A stretch of DNA of 64,000 nucleotides from Platanthera guangdongensis (taxonomy: Eukaryota > Streptophyta > Magnoliopsida > Asparagales > Orchidaceae): positions 60,951,885 to 61,015,884 of the forward strand of contig CM077161.1 in the NCBI GenBank assembly GCA_039583875.1, in the 5' to 3' direction. The stretch's first letter is position 1; each line of letters opens with the position of its first letter. Of this stretch, positions 31,203 to 42,250 are shown piece after piece. A program made the position numbers and the translations under genes. The notes under the pieces were generated by a model. That model saw only the letters and a program-made list of their open reading frames with translations, was not told the DNA's origin and made no database searches.

Positions 31203-33165
31203 CTTTTTGCCTTCCCGCCGAACCAAATCAGCCCCTTTTTTTTATTTGTTAATATTATATATTAATCTTATTAAATTAAGTATATTAATATTTATATATT
31301 ATATATAATAAAAAACTTCTTCTTCCTCCGATCACCCCCCTCTTGTACAAAAAATAAAAACGAGTGCGGATCTCTTCGTTCGCGAACCTCCGGCGGCCGC
31401 CACCGTCGATCCGGTGGCGGAATTTCGATCCGATCGCGGCGTTGGAAAGCTCTCGGCGAGAGCTTCGAGATCGCGGTAAGCTTTTTCCCTTTCGGTGACC
31501 GTTTCGCCTTAGTTTTTTCGGCCCTAACCCCGGTTTGTCCGTTTTTTTCGTAGATCTCGTCTCCGCGTGCCCCCTTTTGGACGGATCTACGTGTTGGAGT
31601 ATTTTGGGAGGACGTTTTCAAGTCGATTTGAGGCAAGTGGATTTCTCTCCCCTTGCGTGCCTCCATGAGTTGCTTTTTTTGTTTTATTATTCTTTCCTCC
31701 TTGTCGTAGAATAGGTAATATTGGAATGTTCCTAGTTTTGGGCTTGTAGTCGGCCCAAACTAGGAAGTTATCGATTTTATTTTAGTTGTACTCGGCGGGT
31801 AGGGGAAATAACTCGGCGGGTAGGGGAAAATAAATCGGCGGTAGGGGGAAATAATTCGGCGGGTTTTGGTTGTAGAACTTGGTAGTTTTAAGTGGTGTTG
31901 TCGGCTAGTTTTGATGCCGAATCGTGGATCCTTAGCATGTGGTAGCTGGGTTTCTGAAGGAGTATGGTAACAGGGGAGTTTGAGCCGTGGCAACCACCAT
32001 TCCCTCCTTTGGACATTTTGGGTTCCTGTAAGAGGTTGGAACTCTATGTGTGTGGACCCTGTGGCGGCCCCTTTAGTACTCTTGAGACACCTGGACCTGG
32101 TTGTTCGGTTGTGACTGTTCTTAGTCTCCGACACAGGTTTGGGATTTGTGCCAGTGCTAATGATTTACAAGTTTAGGACTGTTAGTTCCTTCTTACTGTT
32201 CATTTGATGCATATTGGTTTCCTTCTGTCTCTGCAGGCTTGAGCGGAGTTTGGTACGTTTCTGTACTTGTTGCATTTCTCTCACTTTACTGATTATTACT
32301 CTTGCATTTTTTTGTCCTCTTTTGGATTCTTTAGCTGAGACTTTCAGCATAGTCTCTTGCAGGGTTGGTACCCTTTACCTTACTGTTCTTTTCAATTATT
32401 ATCTGATGCTTCTTTGCCACTTGTTTCATTATTTCTTGCTGAGGTGTTCTTCTTTGAATGCCTCAGGTTCAGGTCTGTAGCCGGCTGTGCGGCTAGTTTC
32501 AGGAGTTTCTCTGTGGACTGCGCTTTGGCAGTGTTTCCCTCGCTTGCCGAGGGAGTTCTTTAGCCTTGTAGTAGTACAGACATACATGCTCGCCAACGAG
32601 TTCGTGTCAGGTTGTTGACGCTCGTTGGTGATTTTCCTTTGTGATATTCAGTATTTGCTTAGCTGCTAGTTTACCTATTTTGTGGTAGTTTCACTTGCTC
32701 TCTGGGAATGTTTTATGCTAGGTTGCTAGTTACTTTAAACCCTATAATAGAACTACTATATGTATTGCATGATCAGCATGTTTTATAAAAGCTCAAACTC
32801 TATTTTCCAATGCGTAAAAAGATGGTTTTCCTTATAAATATTATAAATTGAAATCTAGGGTCTTGAACAGTGTAAGTTGTCCTCTTAGGACGCTTATGCG
32901 CTCTTTTAGGATGTTAAGCATAAATGAAGTATTTTTCCGCTACGTATAAAAATAGTTTTCAAACCGTGGACTATCTGATCCACTGAGCCGAGGGATACGG
33001 CCAATTAATTTAAAAACCCGTTTTCTATTCATTTTTAACTTATGATTTGAAGGATTAAAGTGTTGCCTGAGCATCAGCAGTTATCCCCTGCTTGACGTGG
33101 CATCACAGCTCGTAGTTTTCTCGTGCTCTGATTTATTTATTATTGAGAAAATGCGGGTTGTGACA
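30431..33165 (+). repeat. 3' LTR of element E
   Basis: A 2735-bp LTR that pairs with 16935-25026. Its first 1.4 kb has many one-base deletions against the other copy, while the last 1.3 kb is nearly identical. Confidence 0.94.
31135..31201. promoter_or_regulatory. Perfect 15-bp hairpin followed by a run of 31 C
   Basis: ATCGGTGAGAATGGT, AA and its exact complement (31135-31166), then a C-run at 31171-31201. It lies about 50 bp after the TATA-like run, so it would be at or near the transcript start. Confidence 0.75.
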
Positions 33166-33170
33166 CTTGT
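33166..33170. repeat. Target-site duplication of element E (right copy)
   Basis: CTTGT, identical to 16930-16934. Confidence 0.95.
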
Positions 33171-35386
33171 TGGCATATCTTCATAAGCTCCCCTTCTTCT
33201 ATGGACGGCCTAAAAATCTCCTTCATTGTTCCTCCAGCCTGAGGGCCATACTTGGCGAGCTGGTCAGCCTGGGTGCTCTCCTCCCTCGGGACGTGCCGAA
33301 TTGAAAAGCTTCGGAACTGCCCGATAATGTCCTTGACCTTCCCTAGGTATAGCTGGAGGGTGGGATCCCTTGCCTAAAACTCCCCTTTGATCTGGCCCTC
33401 CACCACAATGGAGTCCGTCGAGACCTCAATGCATTGTATGCCCAACTCCCGGGCTAACTTGAGCCCCGCGATGACTGCCTCATATTCCACCTGGTTGTTT
33501 GTGATCGTGAAGTGGATCTTCAAGGCCTGCTTAATCCTGGTCCCTTCTGGACTTACCAAGATCATTCCTCCGCCAAAGGAATTTTTTCCTGATGCTCAAT
33601 CTACCATCATCTTCCAAGCCGCTCGAGGGGATGCTTCGGTCTCTTGGACCTCAACTACGTAGTCCACCAGGAAGTCAGCCACCGCTTGTGCCTTAATGGA
33701 AAGCTAAGGAATGAAGGCGAGATCGAATTCACTGAGCTCTATTGACCACTTGGCCAGCCTCCCGGAGTGTTCCACCCCTTCCAAGATGCGACAGAGGGGG
33801 TGATCTATCACCACCTGAATAGAATGAGCCTGAAAATATGGTCTGAGCTTTCGGGCCGAGATGATGAGAGCAAATGCTAATTTTTCAAGAATGGGGTACC
33901 CGAGCTCCGCCTTCTTTAGGACCCTGCTCACGTAATAGATCGGAAATTTCTTCTTTCCTTCCTCTCGCACAAGAACCGAGCTCACAGCCCCAGTCCCTAC
34001 TCCCAAGTATAAGAACAAGACCTCTCCTTTCCTTGGCCCCTGGAGTAAAGGTGTCTGGGTGAGCTGTCGCTTTAGAGCCTGAAAAGCCTTCTCACATTTA
34101 GGGGTCCACTGGAATTTCTTGCCTCCTCTCAATGTCCGGAATAAATACGAGCATCTCTCCCCGGCTCGAGAGAGAAACCTGCTTAGCCCGGCCAGCTTGC
34201 CGGTGAGATGTTGAACCTCCTTGGCATTTCTAGGAGACTCCAACTCTAGGATTGCCTTCACTTTATCGGGGTTGGGCTCCACTCCAGATGGGGTGATAAG
34301 ATGTCCCTGGAGCTTTCCCCTATTGTCTCTGAATACACATTTTATGGGGTTGAGTCTCATTTTATATTTTCTCAAGGTCTCAAAGTTTTCCTTAAGGTCC
34401 AAGACATGAGATTTGAGGTCCCTGCTTTTGATCATTAAGTCATCCACATACACCTCGAGGTTACTTACTTTCTGTTCTCATAAGATCCGATCCATCATTC
34501 TTTGGTAGGTTGCCCCCGCATTTTTCAACCCGAAGGGCATCATATTAAAACAGAAGCACCCATCCTCCATGACAAAGGTGACATCCTTAACGTCCAGAGG
34601 ATGCATGCGTATTTGATGATATCCGGAAAATGCATCTAATAAACTCATAAAAGAGAAACTGACGGCTGAGTCAACCAGCGCGTCAATCCGAGGCAAAGGG
34701 TAACAATCCTTACGGCATGGTTTATTTAAAAGAGAGAAATCCACACACACTCTCCATATACCCTCCCCCTTTTTAACCATTACAACATTACTTACCCACC
34801 CCGGATACTTACAGGCAGACACAAAACCCGCCTTAAGTAACTTCTCTACCTCCTCTCTAATAGGCCCGAGCATCTTAGAGGTGATGGCCCTCTTCTTCTG
34901 TTGTATTGGGAGAGTGTTGGAATCTAGGTTAAGGTGGTGGCAAGCTACGTCCGCATCGACCCTGGGCATGTCTGCGGCGCTCCACACAAAGATGTCAATG
35001 TTTTTCTGCACGCAGGCCTTGATCTTCTCTCGGTCTTCCGGGCTGAGCTCGTCGCTGATCTTTATCTTCTCCTCTCTTCCTTCCTTGGTGTGGATCTCCA
35101 CCTCGAGTACCTCCATGGCCGCCTTCAGCCTTGATGGTACTTCCTCTTCCTCCTGCTCTCCCAATGCATCATGTTCTCTAGCTTTGTCTTCCGCGACAGC
35201 CACCACCATTTCTTCCCCAAGCTTTTCCATCTCCCGCTCGCTAGCGTCCTCTCCTTCCCGTAGTGAGGCACTTCTTTTTTCCAGCCGCGCCACCCTCCTG
35301 GGCGAGCCTCCCGCTTCCTCCATCTTCCTCTTCTCTTTACTCCTTCTTCTATCCTCCTTTGACTCCCCTTCCTCTTCTTCCTCCAT
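33171..35386 (-). pseudogene. Element F reverse transcriptase, RNase H and second (aRH) RNase H
   Basis: One frame with a few stops. The N-terminus is acidic, low-complexity and Glu/Lys-rich (35386-35100). RT follows with PGWVSNVVMVKKGEGIWRVC, LLDAFSGYHQIRMHP (first catalytic Asp) and VYVDDLMIKS (catalytic box, about 34453), preceded by a stop at about 34478. The classical RNase H spans about 34200-33710. Then comes a second RNase-H-like domain with HFTITNNQVEYEAVIAGLKL and VSTDSIVVEGQ (33565-33374). This extra, archaeal-type RNase H is the hallmark of the Tat lineage. Stops lie at about 33700, 33585 and 33374. The coding frame continues to 33171, where E interrupts it. Confidence 0.92.
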
Positions 35387-35390
35387 CTCT

Positions 35391-35612
35391 CCATTCTTCT
35401 TTCATGCCATTTCTAGCTCCCCCGCACTGCCACTAACCATCACTACTTCTCCCTCTCCTCCAACATCTTATTCCTCTCTCTCTTCTACTATCCCCATCTC
35501 TCCATCCTTCTCTCCCGCCATTTCTGGCTCCCCCACAATGCCTCCAACCATCACCACTTCGCCCTCTCCTCCAACCTCTTCTTCCTCTCTCTCTTCTACT
35601 TCGCCTCCAAGC
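35391..35612. repeat. Two tandem copies of about 111 bp in element F
   Basis: A CT-rich segment starting CCATTCTTCT (35391) recurs as CCATCCTTCT (35502) with about 85% match by eye. On the minus strand it would encode a Gly/Glu-rich repeat of 37 residues between protease and RT. Confidence 0.75.
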
Positions 35613-35648
35613 ACCTGCTGCCATCGTTCCATCATCTTCTCCATCTCT

Positions 35649-36228
35649 TCAACATCTCCCTGCTAGGAGATGGTGTCCACTGCCGTCACGTAGCACTCCC
35701 TTGCAGCCTGCGGATACCCCCACACCCTGATTTGGGTACCTCCGGAGTTTAAATTCAAGCACTAGTGAAACGATGGTGGAACACATCTGAAAGCGCTGAT
35801 CAAGGGGCGCCCAAAATGGTGTTGTAACTACTGGGGGCATCCATATTGACAAAGTGGCAATTTCGGGATAGCCCCCCCAGGGTTACCTGAAGTCCTACTC
35901 CCCCCTCGACTTCTTTCCTGTCTCCTGAGAACCAAAACAATGGTCCATCTGCCTCCAGCACCCTCTAGGCCTCCACCCTCATCTCATTGAATGTCTTCTT
36001 GAAAATAACGTTCACAGAGCTCCCATTGTCTACTAGGATCCATGACACCGTAAAGTTCTCGATGGCGGTTTGTATCACCAGCGCGTCGCAGAAAGGATCT
36101 TCATGGTTAGGCATGTCCTTCCTTGAAAAGGTGATTTTCTCATATGGGGGAGGGGATTGCGACGTCGAAGCTACGCTTCGGCGATACATAGTATGAAGGC
36201 TCGCCTTTCGGGCTGTCTCTATCCCCAC
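35649..36228 (-). pseudogene. Element F protease
   Basis: The frame from 36228 gives FSRKDMPNHEDPFCDALVIQ and then the active-site region ILVDNGSSVNVIFKKTFNEM. Tat proteases usually read DTGSS, so the Thr is replaced by Asn. A stop and a frame change near 35965 are followed by the DAPSSYNTILG-type block (about 35840). The flaps and C-terminus are broken. Confidence 0.75.
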
Positions 36229-36317
36229 CCCTCCATGGATTACTCCAATTCCCCCTCGATCCCCTACATTCGTTCAGTCTACGCATCGATCCTCCTCTCC
36301 TATACCCATCACTTCTT

Positions 36318-37800
36318 CTATCCCACCGGCCTCTGTTGCTCTCCTGCTCCTCTAGTTCTCCTCATCTCCAAGAAATCTGGGCAGGTAGCCATCGCGCGAC
36401 CTTCCTCCTCGTAGAAGACACAATGTGGCAACGCTACCTCCCCCCTGCCTTCCTTCCTGAGGGTTTCTCCTTCTCCCAGCACCTGCTCCTCTTCCTCTCT
36501 CCCGGCCTCTACCTCTCCCTCGGCCGATTTCCATTGTCTGCTGCGGAGGGGGCAGGGGTGGTTTATGACCGTACCCCCACCCTTGCTGGTGAAATCTTCC
36601 AGGTCCTCCCTATTGGTTCCTACCCCCATGGGGATATCCTCTTCCTTGTCCTGGTGCAGGGCCTCCCTGCTGCCTCCATCCCAACTCTTGATATGTCGGT
36701 GCCCTTGGCTCTTCTCTTCTCCTCGCTTCCTGCTATCTCCCTCTCGACTCCCTCGACTCCACCTCTGTAAGCCTTGCCAACGTTTTTTCAAAAATGGGAT
36801 TCGCCTCCTCCATCGCTATTTCCATCGCCGCCTTCTCCATCAACCACTCAAAAGACAGCGGCACCTTCCGGGTGACGATCATTTTGAAGAAGCCTTCCCG
36901 CAGTCCCATGGTAAAGGCCATCTGGAGGGCAAACCCAGGCACCTCATGTATATCCAAGATCTCATCTTGGAATTTATCCACGTATTGAGCTAGGGATTCA
37001 TCTGCCCTCTGCTTAATCAAAATGATTGACTCTGGGTTCTTCTTTCTCTTCTTTGAAGTTGAGAACCGTAGCTGGAAGCTCCTGCTCATGTCCTCGAAGC
37101 AGTATATCGATCCAGTTGGGAGCTGGTGAAACCAATCCCGAGCATTTTCCTTCAGTGTGATGGCAAAGAGACGATACTTGAACACGTCCATCATGGGCCT
37201 GATCAAAACCGCGTCCTCGAACCACTACAAGTGATGGAGGGGATCATCCTTCCCCACATAATAGTTCAATTCGGGTTCCCGGAACCCTTCTGAGACAAGA
37301 GCCGACAGGATTAGCTCACAAAAGGGCAACCCTCTCGCCACCGGTCTCGCCGCCCCTACTCGCGTGACGACCTCCCCTGGCGAGATGCCACTCGTCGGGA
37401 TTGGGAACAGCTCCCTTCCTGCCATGTCTCTCCCGCTCCCTTACGCCATCACGTCCTTCCCCGGCCTCCTCCCCGGGGCATCTTATCCCACTCATGCCGA
37501 AACGAGCTCTTCTTGCGGCGTGAGAGCAGGCACCTGAGGTAGTGGGGTTGAACAATCTCCCTATCGCGAGATCCCTTGCAGCAAGTCCACGATGCTCTTG
37601 ATTGACGCCATAAACTCTTCTCTTCTGACAAATTCTCCTGGGTTATCCGACCCCTCTCCTTCTCGTTCTCCGTGACCTCCCGCCATGTGGTTGCTGAAGG
37701 TTCTTCTTTGAGGGTTGCGCTCCACGCTCACCGCACTAAAAATGTTGGAACCAGCTTTCTGGTCCCTCCTAAAGTTTGAAACTAAGGATGCAGCCCACAC
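36318..37800 (-). pseudogene. Element F gag
   Basis: The retrotransposon-gag domain is clear from 37425 to 36733: GFREPELNYYVGKDDPLHHL, a stop, then FAITLKENARDWFHQLPTGS, SRSFQLRFSTSKKRKKNPES and RADESLAQYVDKFQDEILDI. These blocks are typical of Tat gag. A basic Arg/Gly-rich tail and a degraded zinc motif (CVFYEEEGRAMATC, His residues lost) lie near 36420. The N-terminus (37800-37430) is spread over three frames. Gag would form the cytoplasmic particle. Confidence 0.85.
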
Positions 37801-37991
37801 ATACTTTTCTTGAACTACCCTCTCGACGTGATTCGGAGACTTGGAAACCGATCGATGGGTCTAAGCTTGGAGGTCCCACCTCTTTCCCGGAAGAAACTGA
37901 AGATCTTCCCCTCCCTAGCCAATGCAGAGCTAGGTGCCTGTAAGGAAGAAGGTGAAAAGGTTCAGCAACCATCCCAGGCACCTTATCGGTC

Positions 37992-38000
37992 TATTTATAG
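37992..38000 (-). promoter_or_regulatory. TATA box of element F
   Basis: CTATAAATA on the minus strand, in a canonical CCTATAAATAG context. Confidence 0.65.
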
Positions 38001-38225
38001 GCCTATGAATCTGATCTACAAATATCACTTCTGAACTAACCTGAAATGACAAAAATACCCTAGGCTGGGTCTGCCAACAACCAAACTTCGTTGTTCTGGA
38101 GGGCTATACGCAGACATCTAGGGGTAAAAGTGTAAAATTACCTGTGGCAAAAAGGTAAAATCCCACTTGGGGGTAAAAAGGTAAAAACATCTCTTCTCCC
38201 ATGTGGTGAGTGGGGAAAATGACTG

Positions 38226-38410
38226 ACGGGCGAGACGACCCCCTTGTCCGTCTCGCCGGCATCTCGCCCTATAGGCCATCTCGCCTCCTAGAGCCATCTT
38301 GCCCCCTAGGGCGTCTCGCCTACTTCAGAGAACCCCCCATCTCACCTCCTGCAGGTGGGCCTCCTGGTCTTACTCGCCTATCAAATTCATCTCGCCAGCC
38401 TCCCCTTCTC
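38226..38410. repeat. Array of TCTCGCC/GGCGAGA motifs
   Basis: About ten copies of TCTCGCC or one-base variants (CATCTCGCC, CGTCTCGCC, TACTCGCC) in 185 bp, upstream of the F TATA box. Confidence 0.8.
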
Positions 38411-38455
38411 GCTCCTTGATCCACCTCTCGTGAGCCCAAGGTTGTACATGCAGGA

Positions 38456-38706
38456 TGTTTACTATATAATGATGGGACAGGTAGCCTAAGTGGCTAGGTC
38501 AGCTAAACACTGACCTAAGATTTAGATAGACAAAAATATGTCTAAGTCCACAGGCGTTGAGTGAGAATTACTCACTCAATGCCAGATGACTTAAAACTTT
38601 GAGTGGAGCCTATACAGTAAATGACAAAGTTGTGGCAAGCTGAGAAAGTGGCTAAGTTTACAGGCGTTGAGTGAAGTCAATTCACTCAATGCCATACAGT
38701 AAAAGG
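38456..38706 (+). repeat. Element C 5' LTR, first part
   Basis: LTR sequence that continues at 47931 after element D. The start TGTTTACTATAT is the likeliest boundary, with TGTACATG at 38443 as an alternative. It carries two hairpin units, GCGTTGAGTGA...TCACTCAATGC, at about 38555 and 38665. The unit recurs eight or nine times after 47990, which proves the two parts belong together. Confidence 0.85.
38702..38706. repeat. Target-site duplication of element D (left copy)
   Basis: AAAGG, repeated at 47926-47930. Confidence 0.93.
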
Positions 38707-40878
38707 TGTAACGCCCTGAAACTCAAAAGAGCGACGGGAGGCGTTTTGGGCCAAATCTAGAATTTGGCAGGGGGCACACAGCCTGGGACACGGGCGTGTC
38801 CCAGGGCGTGTCAGGCTTGAGTCGACGATTTGGCCGTGAGGTCGACGTTTTTCGCTCGACGATGTGTCGGGACAGGGCACATGGTCTGAGACACGGGCAT
38901 GTCTCAGGGCGTGTCGAGCCCGTGTCGACGATCGGCCTGGGGAGTCGACGAATTTCGCTCGACGATGTGTCGAGACAAGGCACACGGCCTGGGACATGGG
39001 CGTGTCCAAGGCCGTGTCATGTGGTCGACGAACTTCGCTCGACGAAGTGTCGAGACTGTGAACACGGCTTGAAGCCCAGGCGTGTTCGGTGTGACACGGG
39101 CGTGTCCAATACCCGTGTGAGTCTCAGGTTGTTTTTGAGGCTGTGTCGATTGGGGCACACGGCCGACCACACGACCGTGTCAGTTGGAACACGGGCATCT
39201 CAGGTCGAACACGGGCGTGGTGGATGCCCGTGTGTTGTTCCAGGCGCGTCGATTTTGACGGTGAATGGGGGACACGGCCCAGGACACGGGCATGTCGCAG
39301 GTCGTGTTCGGCCCAGTTTTAGCATTTGAGATCTGGATCGTGGCCGTTCGTTTCTTTAATTCGGGATCCAACGGCTGGGGGTTGTTCCTGATGGGATATA
39401 CACGGGATTGGACCCTTGAAACCCTCATTTATTTTGAGTGGTTCTCTTTCTAAGTAAAGAGAGATAGGAGAGCAAAGGAGGAAGAAGAAGCTTAGATCCG
39501 GCCATTGGAGGAGCTTCGAAGCTCCAAATCGCGAGCCAACTTCGGATATCCGGATGCAAAGAGAGTGCGGTGCTTTTCATCCGCTTACATTTCCATGGCG
39601 CCGAGGAAGAATACTACGGTAACGATTCTCTTCTTGAGCATGTGAAGCTCTCCTTCTTTGCATAGGAAGCCCGCTCTCGCGAGTTTGCGGTGAGTTGGAG
39701 GCGTTCCTTCGGGTAGATATGTAAAGTCCCCGTTGTTTTGAGTCCGTATTCGAGAACGGACATAGGCATGATGTGTGAAGCCTATCCGGACATGTTGGTC
39801 TGGATCGGTGATGTTGCATTGCATAAATGCCGGAGAAGACTCCGTGCGATTGTTTGTTTTTTGGGTTTTCTACATGGTAGATTGCAACAGGGAGCCTTGG
39901 GGATTAACCCAAAGGTGCACCCAGAAAACTGGGCAGATGCGTGATCTTGCCAACTTGGAGGCCTGAGAGCCAACTTGAACATAACCGAGTTATGTGATTT
40001 TGTGATGGAAATGGGACTCGGGAGTAGTTTGACCTGCGCATATGTTTTTAATTAACGTTGCGATGTGAGCACGGGTTAGATGGAATCGTACCCGTTTTAT
40101 GTCATTCGGTTAAAGAGACTTAAGGGTACGTGGCACTTGCCATTGGCATAGATGAGGGTCTTCGGCGGTCTATGGTTTTAATTACCGTGACCCATGCCGG
40201 GAAGACAAATTGCTCATTGTTTGGCCGTCCAAAGGGATGGTGGTCAGTCGGCATGCTTTGACTGTGTTCACCGAGAATGTGCTCTAAGTGCACGGGGTGT
40301 GTGGCCGTGCGAGCCTACGCCTGTGATGAAATGTATATTTTATACACTACTTGTTATGCTAATAAGTGCAGGGACGGAGCATCGCCGCCCCGAGTTGGGG
40401 GCGGGATCGTTATAATTTGGTCAGCATTGCTGACTGTTGCTTTTGTTTGCCACCGTGCGGTGGTTTATTGCTTGCAGGTGCTGCTGGACCAAGCGGTCAA
40501 TAGCGGGCTAAAGCGCAAATTGCGAAGCCGGCCCTCGAAGGCCTAATTGGAGTGTTTACTTGCTTTTGTTCATGTATGACCGGCCTGCGTACCGTGGTTT
40601 GTAAAACATGTAATTTGAAGTGAACCTTTATGTAAGGCCTTAAGTCCAGTACTTGTGTATGTACTACATTCCTATTTGGTGTTTAGTGGACATTCATGCT
40701 TTAGTGCTGGGTTCTTAATTGCAACTTATAAACTGCTTCCGCTAGAATGCTCTGTGTAGGACGTTGGATTGGTTGGATGGTTTCCATTGAGTAATCACCC
40801 GGTCTGTCTGTGGTATATGGCGTCGGGCCCCGGCCGGACCTACTGCTATATGCCATGAGACGGATAAAGGGTGTTAAA
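38707..40878 (+). repeat. 5' LTR of element D
   Basis: 2172 bp from TGTAACGCCCTG to GTGTTAAA (the CA end mutated to AA). It pairs with 45731-47925. Confidence 0.94.
38780..39300. repeat. Array of ACACGGGCGTGT-type motifs in the D 5' LTR
   Basis: A dozen or more near-palindromic copies of GACACGGGCGTGTC and its halves (CACACGGCC, GGGCGTGTC) are interleaved with GTCGACGA segments. The other LTR repeats this at 45800-46345. Confidence 0.85.
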
Positions 40879-40881
40879 CTT

Positions 40882-40891
40882 TGGTATCAGA
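40882..40891 (+). other. Primer-binding site of element D
   Basis: TGGTATCAGA, followed by C instead of G, three bases after the LTR end. Complementary to initiator-Met tRNA. Confidence 0.88.
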
Positions 40892-41103
40892 CTACTGGTT
40901 TTGGTCAAGCTTCAAAATGAATTCGTGGGCGAATTCTTTTAAGGGGTGGTGAGCACATGTGTGTGCGTCATCGTTATAACAGCAAAAGAACCCATGAATG
41001 CCCACTTAGGAATGAAAATACACGTGTTTGAGGAACCTGCACGTTCCTATAATTGCTTTTGCAATTTTGTTTGGTCGCTTAACGTTGTTTTGTACCACTA
41101 TAG

Positions 41104-42090
41104 GTGACCATAAGTGGTGATGGGCCGTCGGAACGTCGAGTTTCTGAGGCTAGCAGTGCACCAGATGTTGCTCCTGAAACACCTCCATCGGCTGAGACCA
41201 TACGATTGGTGGCCGAAGTAGTGTTGGCCATGATGAATGCGCAGCCTGCAAGGCAAATACAGCAGCCCGCTCCTGCGGGGGAGCAGGTAGTAGTGGATCC
41301 ATTGGTGCCAAGGAGGGCAACCGAGAGACAGCTCAAACATGTCATGAGCTTTAATCCTCCGGTATTCTCGGGGTTGGGAACCCCATCTCAAGCAGAAGAC
41401 TGGATCTCCAGGGTGAAGAGAGTCATGATAGCAATAGAGACGGAGGAGTGGCAAATGACCACCAATGCTACGTTCCTTTTGGACGGTGAAGCGAGATTAT
41501 GGTGGGAAGGATTGGAGCTGCATCATTTGAGAGGTAGACAACTTACAGACGTCCCGATGGAAGAGTTCTCGGGATTGTTCTTAGCAAGGTACCTCCCTTC
41601 TACTCAGAGGATTTCAATGGAGAACGAGTTCCTGAAGCTGGTTCAAGGGGACAGTAGCGTGGATGAATATCTCCATGAGTTTACTCATCTGAGTCAATCT
41701 GCTAGCTCCACCATTGCGGATGAGGAGCGCAAGACGAATCGATTCTACGAAGGGTTGAGAGATGAGTTGAGGTTACTACTCTCGGGGCCGATGACTCAGG
41801 GTTTCTTGACCTTAGTCAACACGGCCCGGTCCTTGGAGAAGGACATGAAGAATGTTCAAGCGAAGAAGAGCGTTGGTGATAAGAAGTCTGGGTTCAAAGT
41901 GCCGACTACTTCAAAGTCCGGCTATCAAAGATTCTTCAAGAAGCATAGGACTTCGGGTCCAGCTCTCTCTTCTGGTGCTTCTGGGGCGACTACGGGTAGA
42001 ACCCCGGGCGCATGTTTTACTTGTGGAAAGTCGGGACACTTTTCCCGCGACTGTTGGAGCGGGCGTCCCAAGTCCGAAAGAAAGCCGTGA
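41104..42090 (+). CDS. Element D gag (capsid/nucleocapsid), intact frame
   Basis: 328 residues. A Pro/Glu-rich N-terminus is followed by the gag domain with NPPVFSGLGTPSQAEDWISR and TFLLDGEARLWWEG, then FLARYLPSTQRISMENEFLK, and one zinc knuckle CFTCGKSGHFSRDC near the C-terminus. The start follows a 210-bp leader and a GGTGACC context. It is the only retroelement gene in the window without internal stops. Gag would form the cytoplasmic particle. Its stop separates it from pol, which lies in another frame. In intact Tekay elements gag and pol are usually one ORF, so the shift just after the knuckle is probably a mutation. Confidence 0.88.
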   Translation: MTISGDGPSERRVSEASSAPDVAPETPPSAETIRLVAEVVLAMMNAQPARQIQQPAPAGEQVVVDPLVPRRATERQLKHVMSFNPPVFSGLGTPSQAEDWISRVKRVMIAIETEEWQMTTNATFLLDGEARLWWEGLELHHLRGRQLTDVPMEEFSGLFLARYLPSTQRISMENEFLKLVQGDSSVDEYLHEFTHLSQSASSTIADEERKTNRFYEGLRDELRLLLSGPMTQGFLTLVNTARSLEKDMKNVQAKKSVGDKKSGFKVPTTSKSGYQRFFKKHRTSGPALSSGASGATTGRTPGACFTCGKSGHFSRDCWSGRPKSERKP

Positions 42091-42250
42091 GCAACTTACG
42101 AAGAGAAGGGCAAGGCGGTGGAGTCAACCGCGTCCCATTATGCTCCGGCCCAACCGAGGGTGTAAAATCTTGGCCAACAGGAGGCCATCAAATAGGCGGA
42201 TGTGGTGACAGGTACGGTTTAATTTATAGCAAGTTAATTTCTTTAAATAC

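Larger units (their letters stand above)
16935..33165 (+). mobile_element. Element E: Tekay-like Ty3/gypsy chromovirus-type retrotransposon
   Basis: 16.2 kb including the 5.3-kb insert I. LTRs begin TGTAACGCCCCCGATTTTCC and end GGGTTGTGACA (16935-25026 split, and 30431-33165). It has a Met-tRNA primer-binding site, gag with three zinc knuckles, protease, RT, RNase H, integrase and a polypurine tract. Integrase after RT makes it Ty3/gypsy, and LTR start and protein motifs resemble Del/Tekay. The last 1.3 kb of the two LTRs is nearly identical, so it is young. The 27.9-31.9 kb part is full of one-base indels. Confidence 0.93.
1..38455 (-). mobile_element. Element F: Tat-lineage Ty3/gypsy retrotransposon, host of two nested insertions
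   Basis: Minus-strand pieces at 33171-37800 (gag, protease, RT, RNase H, second RNase H) and 15671-16934 (integrase) read as one pol once element E is removed. The 5-bp duplication CTTGT flanks E, and the interrupted frame resumes across it. The 86-bp array at 821-1800 and 14483-15551 follows integrase in the 3'UTR position, as is known for Tat/Ogre-type elements. The extra RNase H after the normal one is diagnostic of Tat. The left LTR is not in the window. The right LTR is partial, ends against element C, and no primer-binding site was recognised. Many stops show the copy is dead. Confidence 0.8.
37801..38455 (-). repeat. Partial 5' LTR and leader of element F
   Basis: The minus strand carries a TATA box (GGCCTATAAATAGACC, 37991-38002) about 200 bp before gag, and an array of GGCGAGA motifs upstream of it. 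This is expected of the LTR promoter of F. No primer-binding site is recognised and the outer end is cut by or abuts element C near 38456. Confidence 0.55.

Noticed and set aside
34881..35666. 261-codon plus-strand frame over element F RT
   Set aside because: Ser-rich shadow of the Glu/Lys-rich minus-strand pol frame, with no recognisable domain.
38796..39329. 177-codon frame in the D LTR with repeated Arg/Val/Ser
   Set aside because: Produced by the ACACGGGCGTGT array. The matching region of the other LTR does not keep the same frame.
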